Origin: Desulfuromonadales bacterium | GTDB taxonomy: Bacteria > Desulfobacterota > Desulfuromonadia > Desulfuromonadales > BM103 | DNA length: 46,115 bases | Direction of reading: 5' to 3' | Assembly: GCA_012974435.1 (NCBI GenBank) | Contig: JAAXQF010000081.1 | Location: 1-46,115, forward strand | Part shown: positions 28,122 to 36,254 of the stretch, in pieces | Layout: each line of letters opens with the position of its first letter | Numbering within the stretch: the stretch's first letter is position 1 | Translations under genes and position numbers: made by a program | The notes under the pieces: model-generated | What the model was told of the DNA's origin: nothing | Seen by the model: the letters and a program-made list of their open reading frames with translations, nothing else | Database searches by the model: none

Positions 28122-29192
28122 ATGTTGAACAGGTTGTACTCCTTGAATGAAATGTCAGAAAATAATCAACGTGTTGATCTTAAAGACTTGAGCCCTGACG
28201 CGCTTGTCGATTTTTTGTCAGGAATGGGTAAGGAAAAGTTCCGGGCCGTGCAGATCTTGCGTTGGATTTATCAGCGCAATGTTACAGACTTCTCTGCGAT
28301 GACCGACCTGGCGAAAGATTTCCGTGAGGACCTTGCCCGCCGTGCGACTATTTCGACCTTCTCCGAGGAGGCTGTTGAGGTCAGCAAGGATGGCACCCGG
28401 AAGTTTCTTTTTCGTCTAGATGATGGCAAGAGCGTGGAAACCGTCCTGATCCCTATGGAAGGTGGCCGCAACACCTTGTGTATCTCCACACAGGTTGGCT
28501 GTGCCATGCAGTGCTCTTTTTGCCTCACCGGGACTTTTGGCCTGGAGAGAAACTTGAGCGCCGGCGAAATTGTCAACCAGGTGTGTGCTGTCCGTAAAAA
28601 CTTCCCTGTCAACAATATTGTCTTGATGGGGATGGGAGAGCCGCTTCATAACCTGGACAATGTCGTCACGGCACTGGAAATCCTTTACGCCCCGACTGGC
28701 TTTGATTACGGTACCCGCAGGATAACGCTCTCTACCTGCGGACTGGTTCCGGAAATGCTTGAACTTGGTCGTCGTATCAAGGTTGGTCTCGCCGTCTCTC
28801 TTAATGCGACGACGGACGAAGTCCGAGATGAGTTGATGCCGGTCAATCGACGCTATCCGTTAGCGGAGCTGATGAAGGCCTGTCGTCAATTCCCGTTGCC
28901 GCCCCATCAACGGATTACTTTTGAATATATCCTGATCCGTGGAGTCAACGACAGCCAGGAGGATGCCAGGCGTCTGGTCAAGTTGCTTCATGGGATCAAG
29001 GGCAAAGTGAACCTGATCCCATTCAATGAACATGCTGGCTCAGAATTTAAAGCACCTGATGAGCAGGCGATTCGCAGCTTCCAAACCTATCTTCTGGATC
29101 GACAAATTGTCGCTATTCGCAGGGCAGGCAAGGGACAGGATATTTCGGCCGCTTGTGGCCAGCTCAAAGGGAAGCTTGAAGGACAGCCGTAA
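28122..29192 (+). CDS. rlmN: 23S rRNA A2503 / tRNA A37 C2-methyltransferase RlmN
   Basis: Radical-SAM enzyme methylating C2 of A2503 in 23S rRNA and A37 in some tRNAs. It carries the CxxxCxxC cluster motif CAMQCSFC near residue 128, an N-terminal helical domain (about 20-100), MGMGEPLHN, and the C-terminal catalytic cysteine in DISAACGQL. At 356 residues (346 if ATG 28152 is used) it is normal length. Neither start has a convincing Shine-Dalgarno; [13 protein letters not shown] from 28152 fits the family start better. Confidence 0.94.
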   Translation: MLNRLYSLNEMSENNQRVDLKDLSPDALVDFLSGMGKEKFRAVQILRWIYQRNVTDFSAMTDLAKDFREDLARRATISTFSEEAVEVSKDGTRKFLFRLDDGKSVETVLIPMEGGRNTLCISTQVGCAMQCSFCLTGTFGLERNLSAGEIVNQVCAVRKNFPVNNIVLMGMGEPLHNLDNVVTALEILYAPTGFDYGTRRITLSTCGLVPEMLELGRRIKVGLAVSLNATTDEVRDELMPVNRRYPLAELMKACRQFPLPPHQRITFEYILIRGVNDSQEDARRLVKLLHGIKGKVNLIPFNEHAGSEFKAPDEQAIRSFQTYLLDRQIVAIRRAGKGQDISAACGQLKGKLEGQP

Positions 29193-29196
29193 GCGA

Positions 29197-29277
29197 TAAG
29201 CTTTAAGCTGTAAGAAAAAACTCAAGGTCGTTGACCGGGTTGTCTTTATACAATCATACAGCTTACAGCTTGAATTA
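29197..29277. repeat. Inverted repeat between rlmN and mtnP
   Basis: TAAGCTTTAAGCTGTAAG and CTTACAGCTTGAATTA are imperfect inverses separated by about 47 bases. It fills the gap between the two genes and may act as a transcript 3' structure. There is no coding potential. Confidence 0.55.
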
Positions 29278-29295
29278 ACTTTGGAGGATAGAAGC

Positions 29296-30162
29296 ATGAG
29301 TCAGATGACGGTTGGCGTAATCGGAGGCAGCGGCCTTTACGAAATCGAAGGGCTTACGAATATCGAAGAGGTCGTCCTTGAGACTCCTTTTGGTGAGCCG
29401 AGCGATGCCTTTATCACCGGTATGCTCGGTGATGTGAAGATGGTCTTCTTGCCACGGCACGGGCGCGGACATCGGTTCCTGCCTTCGGAAGTACCTTATC
29501 GAGCCAATATTTATGGCATGAAAAAACTCGGAGTGCAGAGGATTATCTCTGTCTCTGCCGTTGGCAGCATGAAAGAAGAGATCGTGCCTGGTCACATCGT
29601 GATCCCGGATCAATTCTTCGACCGGACCCAGGGCAAACGTGCATCAACCTTTTTCGGTAAGGGTGTCACCGGGCACGTTCAGTTTGCCGACCCGGTCTGC
29701 TCTGAGTTATGCGACGTGCTGGTTGAAGCTGGGCAGCGTGCCGGCGCGACGGTGCATAAGGGTGGCACTTACATCTGTATCGAAGGGCCCAACTTCTCTA
29801 CGCGTGCCGAGTCTAAAATTTACCGTTCCTGGGGCGTCGATATTATCGGCATGACCAATATCCCTGAGGCACGGCTGGCACGTGAGGCTGAGATTTGTTA
29901 CGGCACGGTCGCCCTGGCAACGGATTACGACTGCTGGTACGAAGGTCACGATGATGTGACTGTCGAGGCCGTTCTGGCCATTATTAAGCAGAACGTTGCC
30001 ATGGCACGTAATATCATTAAAGAAGCCGTTTCTGCCCTCGCGTCTGATGCCGGCTGTTCCTGCGGAGACTCACTGCAGTTCGCTATTATGACTGATCCGT
30101 CAACGATCCCGGAACAGACCCGCAAGGATCTTGACTTGCTCCTCGGCAAATATCTTGACTAG
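29296..30162 (+). CDS. mtnP: S-methyl-5'-thioadenosine phosphorylase
   Basis: Phosphorolyses methylthioadenosine, the by-product of polyamine and homoserine-lactone synthesis, to adenine and methylthioribose-1-phosphate. The 288-residue protein has the PNP/MTAP fold motifs GGSGLYEIEGL, LPRHGRGHRF, SAVGSMKEEI, and the adenine-selecting ATDYDCWYE, which favours MTAP over inosine/guanosine phosphorylase. The start is ATG 29296 after GGAGGA (ATG 29305 is possible). A PfkB kinase follows 89 bases later and may act in the same salvage route. Confidence 0.92.
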   Translation: MSQMTVGVIGGSGLYEIEGLTNIEEVVLETPFGEPSDAFITGMLGDVKMVFLPRHGRGHRFLPSEVPYRANIYGMKKLGVQRIISVSAVGSMKEEIVPGHIVIPDQFFDRTQGKRASTFFGKGVTGHVQFADPVCSELCDVLVEAGQRAGATVHKGGTYICIEGPNFSTRAESKIYRSWGVDIIGMTNIPEARLAREAEICYGTVALATDYDCWYEGHDDVTVEAVLAIIKQNVAMARNIIKEAVSALASDAGCSCGDSLQFAIMTDPSTIPEQTRKDLDLLLGKYLD

Positions 30163-30251
30163 AGTCGATGACGAGCGTTGCTAAAAGTTGTTAGATTTGC
30201 TTAAATGATAAATTACTGTTATTTCAGACAAAATGATCATAAAGGGCTCTC

Positions 30252-31160
30252 ATGGATATTCTAGTTATAGGTTCCGTTGCTTTTGATAGTGTTGAAACCC
30301 CTTTTGGCCGTGGTGATGACGTCCTTGGCGGCTCAGCGACTTATTTCTCCACCTCTGCTAGTTTCTTCACAGGTGTTCAGCTGGTTGCGGTTGTTGGTGA
30401 TGACTTCCCGGAAGAGCCTAAAGAATTCCTCAGCTCTAGAGGTGTTGATCTTGCCGGGCTGCAGACCCAGCCAGGTGAAACTTTCCGTTGGAAGGGCCGT
30501 TACGGTTATGACCTGAACGAGGCTCAAACGCTGGAGACCCACCTTAACGTATTCGAAACATTTCACCCGCAATTGCCGGAATCCTATCGCAAGGCTGAAT
30601 ACGTCTTTCTCGCCAATATTGATCCTGAATTGCAGCTTGAAGTTCTGAACCAGGTTGAGCGTCCCAAGCTGATTGCCTGTGACACTATGAACTTCTGGAT
30701 AGAAGGGAAACGAGACGCGCTGGTCCGTACTCTCGGTCATGTTGATATCCTGGTGATCAATGAAGCTGAAGTTCGCCAACTGGCTGATGAAGCCAACCTG
30801 GTCAAGGCGTCCCGTGCGGTATTGGCGATGGGGCCGAAAACTCTGGTTGTCAAACGTGGTGAGTATGGCGTTCTGGTTTTTACCGAACACTCGATTTTTT
30901 CTGCGCCGGCGTATCCACTCGAAGAGGTGTTTGACCCGACCGGAGCAGGTGATACCTTTGCTGGCGGTTTTATGGGCTATTTGGCCGCAACCAATAATCT
31001 CTCCGATGAAACGATTCGTAAGGCAACGGTTTTTGGCAGTGTTATGGCTTCTTTTACCGTTGAAGATTTCAGCTTGAACCGATTGCGTAAGTTGAGTTGG
31101 TCAGAGGTCGAGGAGCGCTTTCGTCGTTTCCAGACCCTGACCGCCTTTGAAGGTTTGTAA
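30252..31160 (+). CDS. PfkB-family sugar or nucleoside kinase
   Basis: Ribokinase-fold kinase of 302 residues. It has the N-terminal GSVAFDSVETPFG, the GGSATYFS substrate motif near residue 26, and the PfkB C-terminal signature DPTGAGDTFAGGF with the catalytic Asp near residue 233. The substrate cannot be told from sequence. Its place after mtnP suggests a nucleoside- or methylthioribose-linked sugar. Start ATG with AAAGGG upstream. The tail SWSEVEERFRRF is helical. Confidence 0.87.
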   Translation: MDILVIGSVAFDSVETPFGRGDDVLGGSATYFSTSASFFTGVQLVAVVGDDFPEEPKEFLSSRGVDLAGLQTQPGETFRWKGRYGYDLNEAQTLETHLNVFETFHPQLPESYRKAEYVFLANIDPELQLEVLNQVERPKLIACDTMNFWIEGKRDALVRTLGHVDILVINEAEVRQLADEANLVKASRAVLAMGPKTLVVKRGEYGVLVFTEHSIFSAPAYPLEEVFDPTGAGDTFAGGFMGYLAATNNLSDETIRKATVFGSVMASFTVEDFSLNRLRKLSWSEVEERFRRFQTLTAFEGL

Positions 31161-31288
31161 AGACCGGAATGTGCGTGACGGCGTAATACCTGAACAACTG
31201 AACAGGCCTATCCTTAAAGGCTCGTTCCAAGTGCGCTCTTGTGATCCTGGCTCAGTTAGAGGACTCAGGGCGAAGGCAGGAGGTTTAG

Positions 31289-32026
31289 ATGTTTACATGG
31301 GATGAAGCGACTCAATCGATCAACCTTCCCGCCAGTAAAGTTGTTGCTCTCTTTCGGTCCATGCGTGAGGTGCAGCTGGCGTTGCCGGGTGTCCCGGCAC
31401 AACAAGCCAGCGCCTACCTCTGTCAATATCAGGCTGAGGCGGGTGTTGGTACGGTTGCTGTATTTCATCTACACAAAAGTCGCTTACTGGCCTTCTACCT
31501 CAGCGATCCGCAGTTTGTTCCAGAACAGGATATAAATAATCTGTTGGATCAGGGTCTGAACATGGTTGAGTCGATGGGTTTTCTGATGACTGATCAGGAT
31601 CTCCACCTGCTTGATGAGGCTGATCAGGAAATGCTCTGGGCCTCCTTGCCCCTTAAGGCCGGTTTGTCACAGGAAGAGGCAGTTGCCCCGGCTGCAACTC
31701 CTCAGAAACAGGCCGCACCGCGACCTGTCGAGCCAGCCAAGCCAGCCAAGCCAGCTCCTTCTGAAAAAAATGCGTCCTCGGCCAACCCAAGTAGCAATAA
31801 TTTGGAGGTTAAGAAGGCTTCTGCCCAAAGTGTGAATGTTACCCCGCAAGTTGCTCCGGAACCGGAATCCACTGAGAATGTGGATGACCTCCTGGCCGCA
31901 GTCGAGGCAATGCGTGCCAAGCGGCCAGGTCTGCGTGCGCGCAAGACGCCGCCGTCGCCAGAAGAGATGAATCGCCGACGGCTCAAGTTAAGAGAAACCG
32001 TGGGTCGTATCCTTGCCTCACTCTAG
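31289..32026 (+). CDS. Uncharacterised protein with Ala/Pro-rich linker
   Basis: I do not recognise a named family. The 245-residue protein has a folded N-terminal part (about 1-125; MFTWDEATQSINLPASKVVAL), a low-complexity Ala/Pro/Ser/Lys linker (about 130-205) and a short basic C-terminus (AMRAKRPGLRARKTPPSPEE, then a helix). It has no signal peptide. AGGAGG precedes the start. It is 25 bases upstream of the TPR lipoprotein gene and probably co-transcribed with it and the RodZ-like gene, so an envelope- or shape-related role is a guess. Confidence 0.7.
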   Translation: MFTWDEATQSINLPASKVVALFRSMREVQLALPGVPAQQASAYLCQYQAEAGVGTVAVFHLHKSRLLAFYLSDPQFVPEQDINNLLDQGLNMVESMGFLMTDQDLHLLDEADQEMLWASLPLKAGLSQEEAVAPAATPQKQAAPRPVEPAKPAKPAPSEKNASSANPSSNNLEVKKASAQSVNVTPQVAPEPESTENVDDLLAAVEAMRAKRPGLRARKTPPSPEEMNRRRLKLRETVGRILASL

Positions 32027-32051
32027 AGGTCTTGTTTGAGAGGTTTATGCT

Positions 32052-32813
32052 ATGCAATCCCGTCTGATTTGGTTTCTGTTACTCTTTGTTGCTGCTTCTC
32101 TGGCTGCCTGTGTCCCGGTAGAAGATAGGCCGGAGGTCGGTAAAAAGTCGGAATACCACTATATGCTCGGAGTCTCTTCACTGAACGAACAGAATCCGAC
32201 CGGAGCCCTTAAAGAATTTCTCGCGGCAGAAAAATACGATAAAAAAGATCCTGAGATTCAGGATGGCCTGGCTTGGGCTTACTGGCAGAAGCAGGCCCAT
32301 GAGCTCGCGGAAAAACACTTTCTGAGAGCCATTGAGTTAAGCGACAACGAACCCAAGTATTACAACAACGTGGCCTCACTTTATCTTTCGATGAAACGCT
32401 ACGATGATGCCATTAGCGCCTTTCGTAAAGCTGCGGATAATCTACTCTTCGACCGCCCTGAGGTGGCGTGGACCGGAATCGGCATGGCCAACTACGAGAA
32501 GCAGGATTATGCGGCTGCTCAACGTGCTTATCTCAAAGCGCTCGAGCTCAATACTCGCTATTATCCCGCGTCATATCGTTTAGGCGAGCTCTATTACAAC
32601 CAGGATCGTCCTGCTGAAGCCCTCGATATGTTCACCCGTACAGTAGAGTTGGCTCCAGGATACACCGATGCTCATTACTGGCAGGGCCTGCTTTACATGA
32701 AGTTGAAGGAAGCCGATAATGCCAGGAAGTCTTTCCGTGAGGTGCTTCGTCTGGATCCCCAGAGTGATTCAGCTCGATTAGCCACCAAATACTTGAAAAT
32801 AATCGACGAATGA
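32052..32813 (+). CDS. TPR-repeat lipoprotein
   Basis: A 253-residue periplasmic lipoprotein. A signal peptide with lipobox SLAAC (Cys20) is followed by about six tetratricopeptide-like repeats (YHYMLGVSSLNEQNPTGALK; YYNNVASLYLSMKRYDDAIS; YPASYRLGELYYNQDRPAEA). It resembles PilF/PilW-type and NlpI-like scaffold lipoproteins. Its stop overlaps the start of the RodZ-like gene (ATGA), indicating coupled translation, so the two may work together at the envelope. Confidence 0.85.
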   Translation: MQSRLIWFLLLFVAASLAACVPVEDRPEVGKKSEYHYMLGVSSLNEQNPTGALKEFLAAEKYDKKDPEIQDGLAWAYWQKQAHELAEKHFLRAIELSDNEPKYYNNVASLYLSMKRYDDAISAFRKAADNLLFDRPEVAWTGIGMANYEKQDYAAAQRAYLKALELNTRYYPASYRLGELYYNQDRPAEALDMFTRTVELAPGYTDAHYWQGLLYMKLKEADNARKSFREVLRLDPQSDSARLATKYLKIIDE

Positions 32814-33598
32814 TGGCAACCTCTGCACAAAACCTGGGTAGGGAACTGCAGTCTAAACGCGAACAGCTTGGTTATTCTCTCAAGGATGTCGCAGAGCATA
32901 CCCGTATTCGAAAAGTTTACCTGGAAAGTATGGAACAGGGCCAGTTCGAGGCACTTCCGGGACAAGCCTATGTCACCGGTTTTGTCCGGGTTTATGCCCG
33001 CCACCTCGGTCTTGACAGCGATGAACTTTTGGCCCGCCTGAATGCCCCCCAGGAAACCGATAAGGCTCAACCAGCAGATTCCAACACAGAAGGCAAAGCT
33101 CCTGATACGCCAGAAACTCAACCTCAATCGGGTCGTGGCTGGGGTGCCTTTGTTCTGGGCTTTGTTGTTGTCCTTGCTCTTGGCTCTCTGCTCTATTTTA
33201 TTCCTATCTCTTTTGACTCCGGGCCCCCTACCGAAGGTTCTGCTAAAGACGTCGTCAAGACCAAGGAAACGTCTCTGCCGCAACAGGCTGAAGTGGTCAC
33301 AGTTACAGAGGTTGTTGCAGAAGAAACTCCTGCACCAGTCTCCTTGCCGACAGTCCCGCCTGAAGGTTCTATTCTCAGAATGCTTGCTTTGACTGAAAGC
33401 TCGCTTATAATTCACTTGGATGGTCACGAACCGCGCGAATATATATTGAAGGCTGGCTTGGAGCAGAGTTGGGATGTCAAGAAGTCGGTTCGAGTTAAGC
33501 TTGCCCAACCTGGTGCTGCTCAATTCTGGCTCGGTCGCCAGGAACTGAACCTGGGAGAACTGGACGATTTTTATCTAAGCACTGCCCCTGGAGAGTAA
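32810..33598 (+). CDS. RodZ-like membrane protein with HTH domain
   Basis: The 262-residue protein has a cytoplasmic HTH_25 domain (about 9-75: LGRELQSKREQLGYSLKDVA, IRKVYLESMEQGQFEALPGQ), one membrane segment (about 107-130), a Pro/Thr/Val-rich linker, and a C-terminal DUF4115 beta domain (about 185-255). This is the architecture of RodZ, which links MreB filaments to the cell-wall elongation machinery. mreB itself is not nearby. The start overlaps the lipoprotein stop. The second ATG (32813) is an equally possible start. Confidence 0.87.
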   Translation: MMATSAQNLGRELQSKREQLGYSLKDVAEHTRIRKVYLESMEQGQFEALPGQAYVTGFVRVYARHLGLDSDELLARLNAPQETDKAQPADSNTEGKAPDTPETQPQSGRGWGAFVLGFVVVLALGSLLYFIPISFDSGPPTEGSAKDVVKTKETSLPQQAEVVTVTEVVAEETPAPVSLPTVPPEGSILRMLALTESSLIIHLDGHEPREYILKAGLEQSWDVKKSVRVKLAQPGAAQFWLGRQELNLGELDDFYLSTAPGE

Positions 33599-33605
33599 CT
33601 CCTCA

Positions 33606-34133
33606 ATGATCCTTACTTGTCCTTCATGCCAGGCACGTTACCGCATCGACCCGACGACTTCCAAAGCAAAGGTTGCCAAGGTAAAATGTCCTGGTTGCGG
33701 GCACCTTTTTGAAGTATCCCTTGTTGAAGAAACTCCTCTGCAAAACGAACCCTCTTCACCGGTGCGACCTGTTGTCCTGATTGTTGATGATGCTCGCTTT
33801 TTCCGTGAGATGATTAAGGATATTCTTTCTGAACTTCCTGTGGAACTTGATGATGCGGCAGACGGTAATGAAGCCTGGCAGAAAATCACTGGTTCTAAGC
33901 CTCAGCTGGTATTGCTCGATCTAAACATCCCCGGTAAGAACGGCAAGGAGATTCTGCAATCCTTGCAGCAGAACGCACAACTCGATTCGGTTAAAGTCCT
34001 CGCAATGAGTGGCGTTGAGCGTGGAGAAGAAACCGCCTCCGAGGTCCGACTCATCGGTGCCGTAGATTTTATCAGTAAATCCTTTAAACCCCGTGAATTG
34101 CAAAAACGTGTCCGCGACCTCTTGGCCCTTTAG
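33606..34133 (+). CDS. Zinc-ribbon response regulator
   Basis: A 175-residue fusion. An N-terminal MJ0042-type zinc ribbon (Cys5-x2-Cys8 and Cys28-x2-Cys31) is followed by a linker and a receiver domain (about 55-175) with Asp61-Asp62, phospho-acceptor Asp105 in LLDLNIPG, and Lys in SKSFKP. There is no DNA-binding output domain, so the ribbon may be the binding part. No histidine kinase is adjacent. It lies 7 bases after the RodZ-like gene, and its end overlaps the following gene by 41 bases. Confidence 0.88.
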   Translation: MILTCPSCQARYRIDPTTSKAKVAKVKCPGCGHLFEVSLVEETPLQNEPSSPVRPVVLIVDDARFFREMIKDILSELPVELDDAADGNEAWQKITGSKPQLVLLDLNIPGKNGKEILQSLQQNAQLDSVKVLAMSGVERGEETASEVRLIGAVDFISKSFKPRELQKRVRDLLAL

Positions 34134-34956
34134 CCCCGGAGATCCCGGTGCCCGCCTCGGTGAAGAAGTACGTCGACAGACCAAGGTCGATAACTTCGAC
34201 TTAGCTGTCGTGCTTGGCTCGGGCTGGAATGAGGCCGCCACGTTGGGCGAGACTCTCGGTGTTTTTGACTATTCTGACTGGCCTTGTTTCCCCTGTGGAC
34301 AAATTGCCGGGCACGCAGGCCAGTTGATTGCTGTTCGATACTCATCCTGGAATATCCTGTTTTTCTCCGGCCGCTTTCATTGCTATCAAGGTTTGAGTGC
34401 ATTTGAGGCCTCTTTCCCGGTAAGGCTTGCTTCGTCTCTTGGTTGCCCTCGCATTCTTCTGACTTGTGCCACAGGAGGGATCAATCCGGCCTATCGTCCC
34501 GGTGATTTCATGCTGGTCGAGGACCATCTGAACCTGCTTGGCGACAATCCCCTGCGCGGGCTTTCCGGAAACACTTTTGTCGATATGGTTGATGCTTATC
34601 AGTCAGACGTTTACGCGAAGCTTCTGGAAGGTGACTGCAGCAAGATGACGCTTCATCGTGGTGCCTTGGCGGCTATGTCCGGACCCTCCTATGAAACACC
34701 TGCAGAGGTTCGTTTCCTCTCTGCCACGGGTGCTGATGTAGTCTCTATGTCTACGGTCCCCGAAGTCATTATGGCTCGCTATCTTGGCCTCCAGGTTGCC
34801 GCCGTCGCCTTTATCAGTAATGTTGCCGCAGGCTTATCCAGCGTTGCCTTATCTCATGAGGACGTCCTCGACTGTGGTGTTGAACACTCTTTCCTTTTTC
34901 CTCTTCTGATTCGTAACTTTGTTGATGCCTGGCAAACTGTTCCTGACCGAAGATAA
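34093..34956 (+). CDS. Purine-nucleoside phosphorylase
   Basis: Trimeric-type PNP (PunA/XapA-like) that cleaves purine nucleosides with phosphate. Motifs include VVLGSGWNEAA, GHAGQL, FSGRFHCYQG, TCATGGINPAYRPGD, GPSYETPAEVRF, and SMSTVPEVIMA with the later SNVAAG. The only starts that keep the first strand are GTG 34093 or GTG 34108, both inside the preceding response-regulator gene, so translational coupling is likely. The purine-selecting Asn in ISNVAAG is present. 287 residues, normal length. Confidence 0.9.
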   Translation: MNCKNVSATSWPFSPGDPGARLGEEVRRQTKVDNFDLAVVLGSGWNEAATLGETLGVFDYSDWPCFPCGQIAGHAGQLIAVRYSSWNILFFSGRFHCYQGLSAFEASFPVRLASSLGCPRILLTCATGGINPAYRPGDFMLVEDHLNLLGDNPLRGLSGNTFVDMVDAYQSDVYAKLLEGDCSKMTLHRGALAAMSGPSYETPAEVRFLSATGADVVSMSTVPEVIMARYLGLQVAAVAFISNVAAGLSSVALSHEDVLDCGVEHSFLFPLLIRNFVDAWQTVPDRR

Positions 34957-35035
34957 AATTGTAACAACTCCTTCCTATTTCTGTAACCTACTGAAATAAG
35001 GCGATATTCTTTTCCTTTTTTCATTTGCCCTATGC

Positions 35036-35063
35036 TTGACAGGGTGATGCCTCATGTTAGACT
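35036..35063 (+). promoter_or_regulatory. Promoter for the response regulator at 35095
   Basis: TTGACA, 16 bases, TAGACT with an upstream TG. An in-frame ATG at 35032 lies before this promoter, which argues that the true start is further downstream. Confidence 0.6.
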
Positions 35064-35094
35064 TTTCACAAATCATTCAAGCGTAGAGGTCATT

Positions 35095-35487
35095 TTGGGA
35101 GAAGCTATAAAACGTATTCTGATCGTTGATGATGAAGAAAATACCCGGATCGGTTTGTCCAAGCTATTGGCCCAGGAAGGGTTTGAAGTAGACAGTGCTG
35201 CGGACGGCAACGAGGCCCTTGATTATATGGGGCAACAGAAGGTTAATCTGGTTATCAGCGATATCAATATGCCGGAGATGGATGGCTTGGTGTTTCTGCG
35301 GGAGATCAGCCGTAAGTTCCCGAGTACCAGTGTCATAATGATCACGGCTTACGGTGGTGTTGAATCGTATCTCGAAGCGATGAACTTAGGCGCTTATGAA
35401 TATCTACATAAGCCGGTGCGACTCGATGAGTTGCGTTCGGTATTGAAAAAGATTTTCGATGGTGGGTCAATAGCACGGGTGTCCTGA
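35095..35487 (+). CDS. Single-domain response regulator
   Basis: Receiver domain alone (about 130 residues): IKRILIVDDEENTRIGLSKL, phospho-acceptor Asp56 in ISDINMPEMDG, MITAYGG, and Lys in YLHKPVR. No output domain, so it probably acts by protein contact or in a phosphorelay. I chose TTG 35095, which follows AGAGG and sits about 30 bases below a good promoter. The upstream frame (ATG 35032 or 35047) lies within the promoter and adds no family-like sequence. The universal stress gene follows after 18 bases. Confidence 0.82.
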   Translation: MGEAIKRILIVDDEENTRIGLSKLLAQEGFEVDSAADGNEALDYMGQQKVNLVISDINMPEMDGLVFLREISRKFPSTSVIMITAYGGVESYLEAMNLGAYEYLHKPVRLDELRSVLKKIFDGGSIARVS

Positions 35488-35505
35488 AACCGTTAGGAGG
35501 TTACC

Positions 35506-35949
35506 ATGCATTTCAAAGCCATTCTTTTTGCCACCGATTTCTCAGAAGGTTCCGACTTTGCTTTCCAATCGGCTCTATCCCTGGCACGTAAGTTCGACAG
35601 TAAATTGATTGTTGTGCACATTATCAATGAGCCTGTCGATCTGCGTGGCTTTTATGTCCCGCATATCTCGTTTGACAAGCTGGAGGAAGAGATTGAGCAG
35701 GGCGCTGAAAAGCTGATGGAGAAATTCTGTCGCACTCATATGGGTGATTTCACTCATTTCGAATCTTTTGTTTTCCCCGGTATTCCTTACGATGAAATTA
35801 TCAAGAAGGCTGTTGAGTTCAGTGCCGATCTGATCGTACTTGGGACGCACGGTCGCACTGGCCTTGATCATGTCCTGTTTGGCAGCACTGCGGAGAAGGT
35901 TGTTAGAAAATCTCCGGTTCCGGTAATGACTATACGTATAAAGGAGTAA
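35506..35949 (+). CDS. Universal stress protein (UspA family)
   Basis: A 147-residue single-domain Usp starting MHFKAILFATDFSEGSDFAF. The ATP-binding G-2x-G-9x-G-S/T motif is present in GTHGRTGLDHVLFGSTAEK, so it is of the nucleotide-binding type. Strong AGGAGG Shine-Dalgarno. Likely co-transcribed with the response regulator just upstream. The role in stress resistance is assumed from the family only. Confidence 0.92.
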   Translation: MHFKAILFATDFSEGSDFAFQSALSLARKFDSKLIVVHIINEPVDLRGFYVPHISFDKLEEEIEQGAEKLMEKFCRTHMGDFTHFESFVFPGIPYDEIIKKAVEFSADLIVLGTHGRTGLDHVLFGSTAEKVVRKSPVPVMTIRIKE

Positions 35950-36003
35950 GTCTTCAGAATTCCAAGTTGTTGGAAGAAGGCAGCGGAATCGCTGCCTTCG
36001 GAT

Positions 36004-36189
36004 GGTTGACAAACCCATTTGTGCCATGTGGGTTTGTTTTTTTGTGTGGGTACACGGGCTATTTGGATTCTTCGTAGACTGAGGGCAACAGATTAACAAT
36101 CTGTTGCCCTCAGTCTACGGAAAGAATTCCATGAGTATCAATATGCCCACACACAAAAAAACACATGCCATAAGTGTGGCTGGTCAACC
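36004..36189. repeat. Large near-palindrome downstream of the Usp gene
   Basis: About 186 bases that are imperfectly self-complementary end to end, running from GGTTGAC at 36004 to GTCAACC at 36189. The centre (36074-36118) has 21-base perfect arms around AAC. The left arm includes AAACCCA / TGGGTTT followed by GTTTTTTT (36011-36042), a probable rho-independent terminator for usp, and the right arm mirrors it for rne. A separate hairpin lies just before (35976-35999). The core recurs at 234-262. Confidence 0.8.
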
Positions 36190-36254
36190 ATAAGAAACGG
36201 TCGACGTTTAAAGATAACGTCGACCGCTTGTTCTTCTGCTGAGTAACTTTTTGC

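Noticed and set aside
32693-33523. A 276-codon open frame on the minus strand opposite the RodZ-like gene
   Set aside because: It is antisense to two well-supported genes and shows no family-like sequence.
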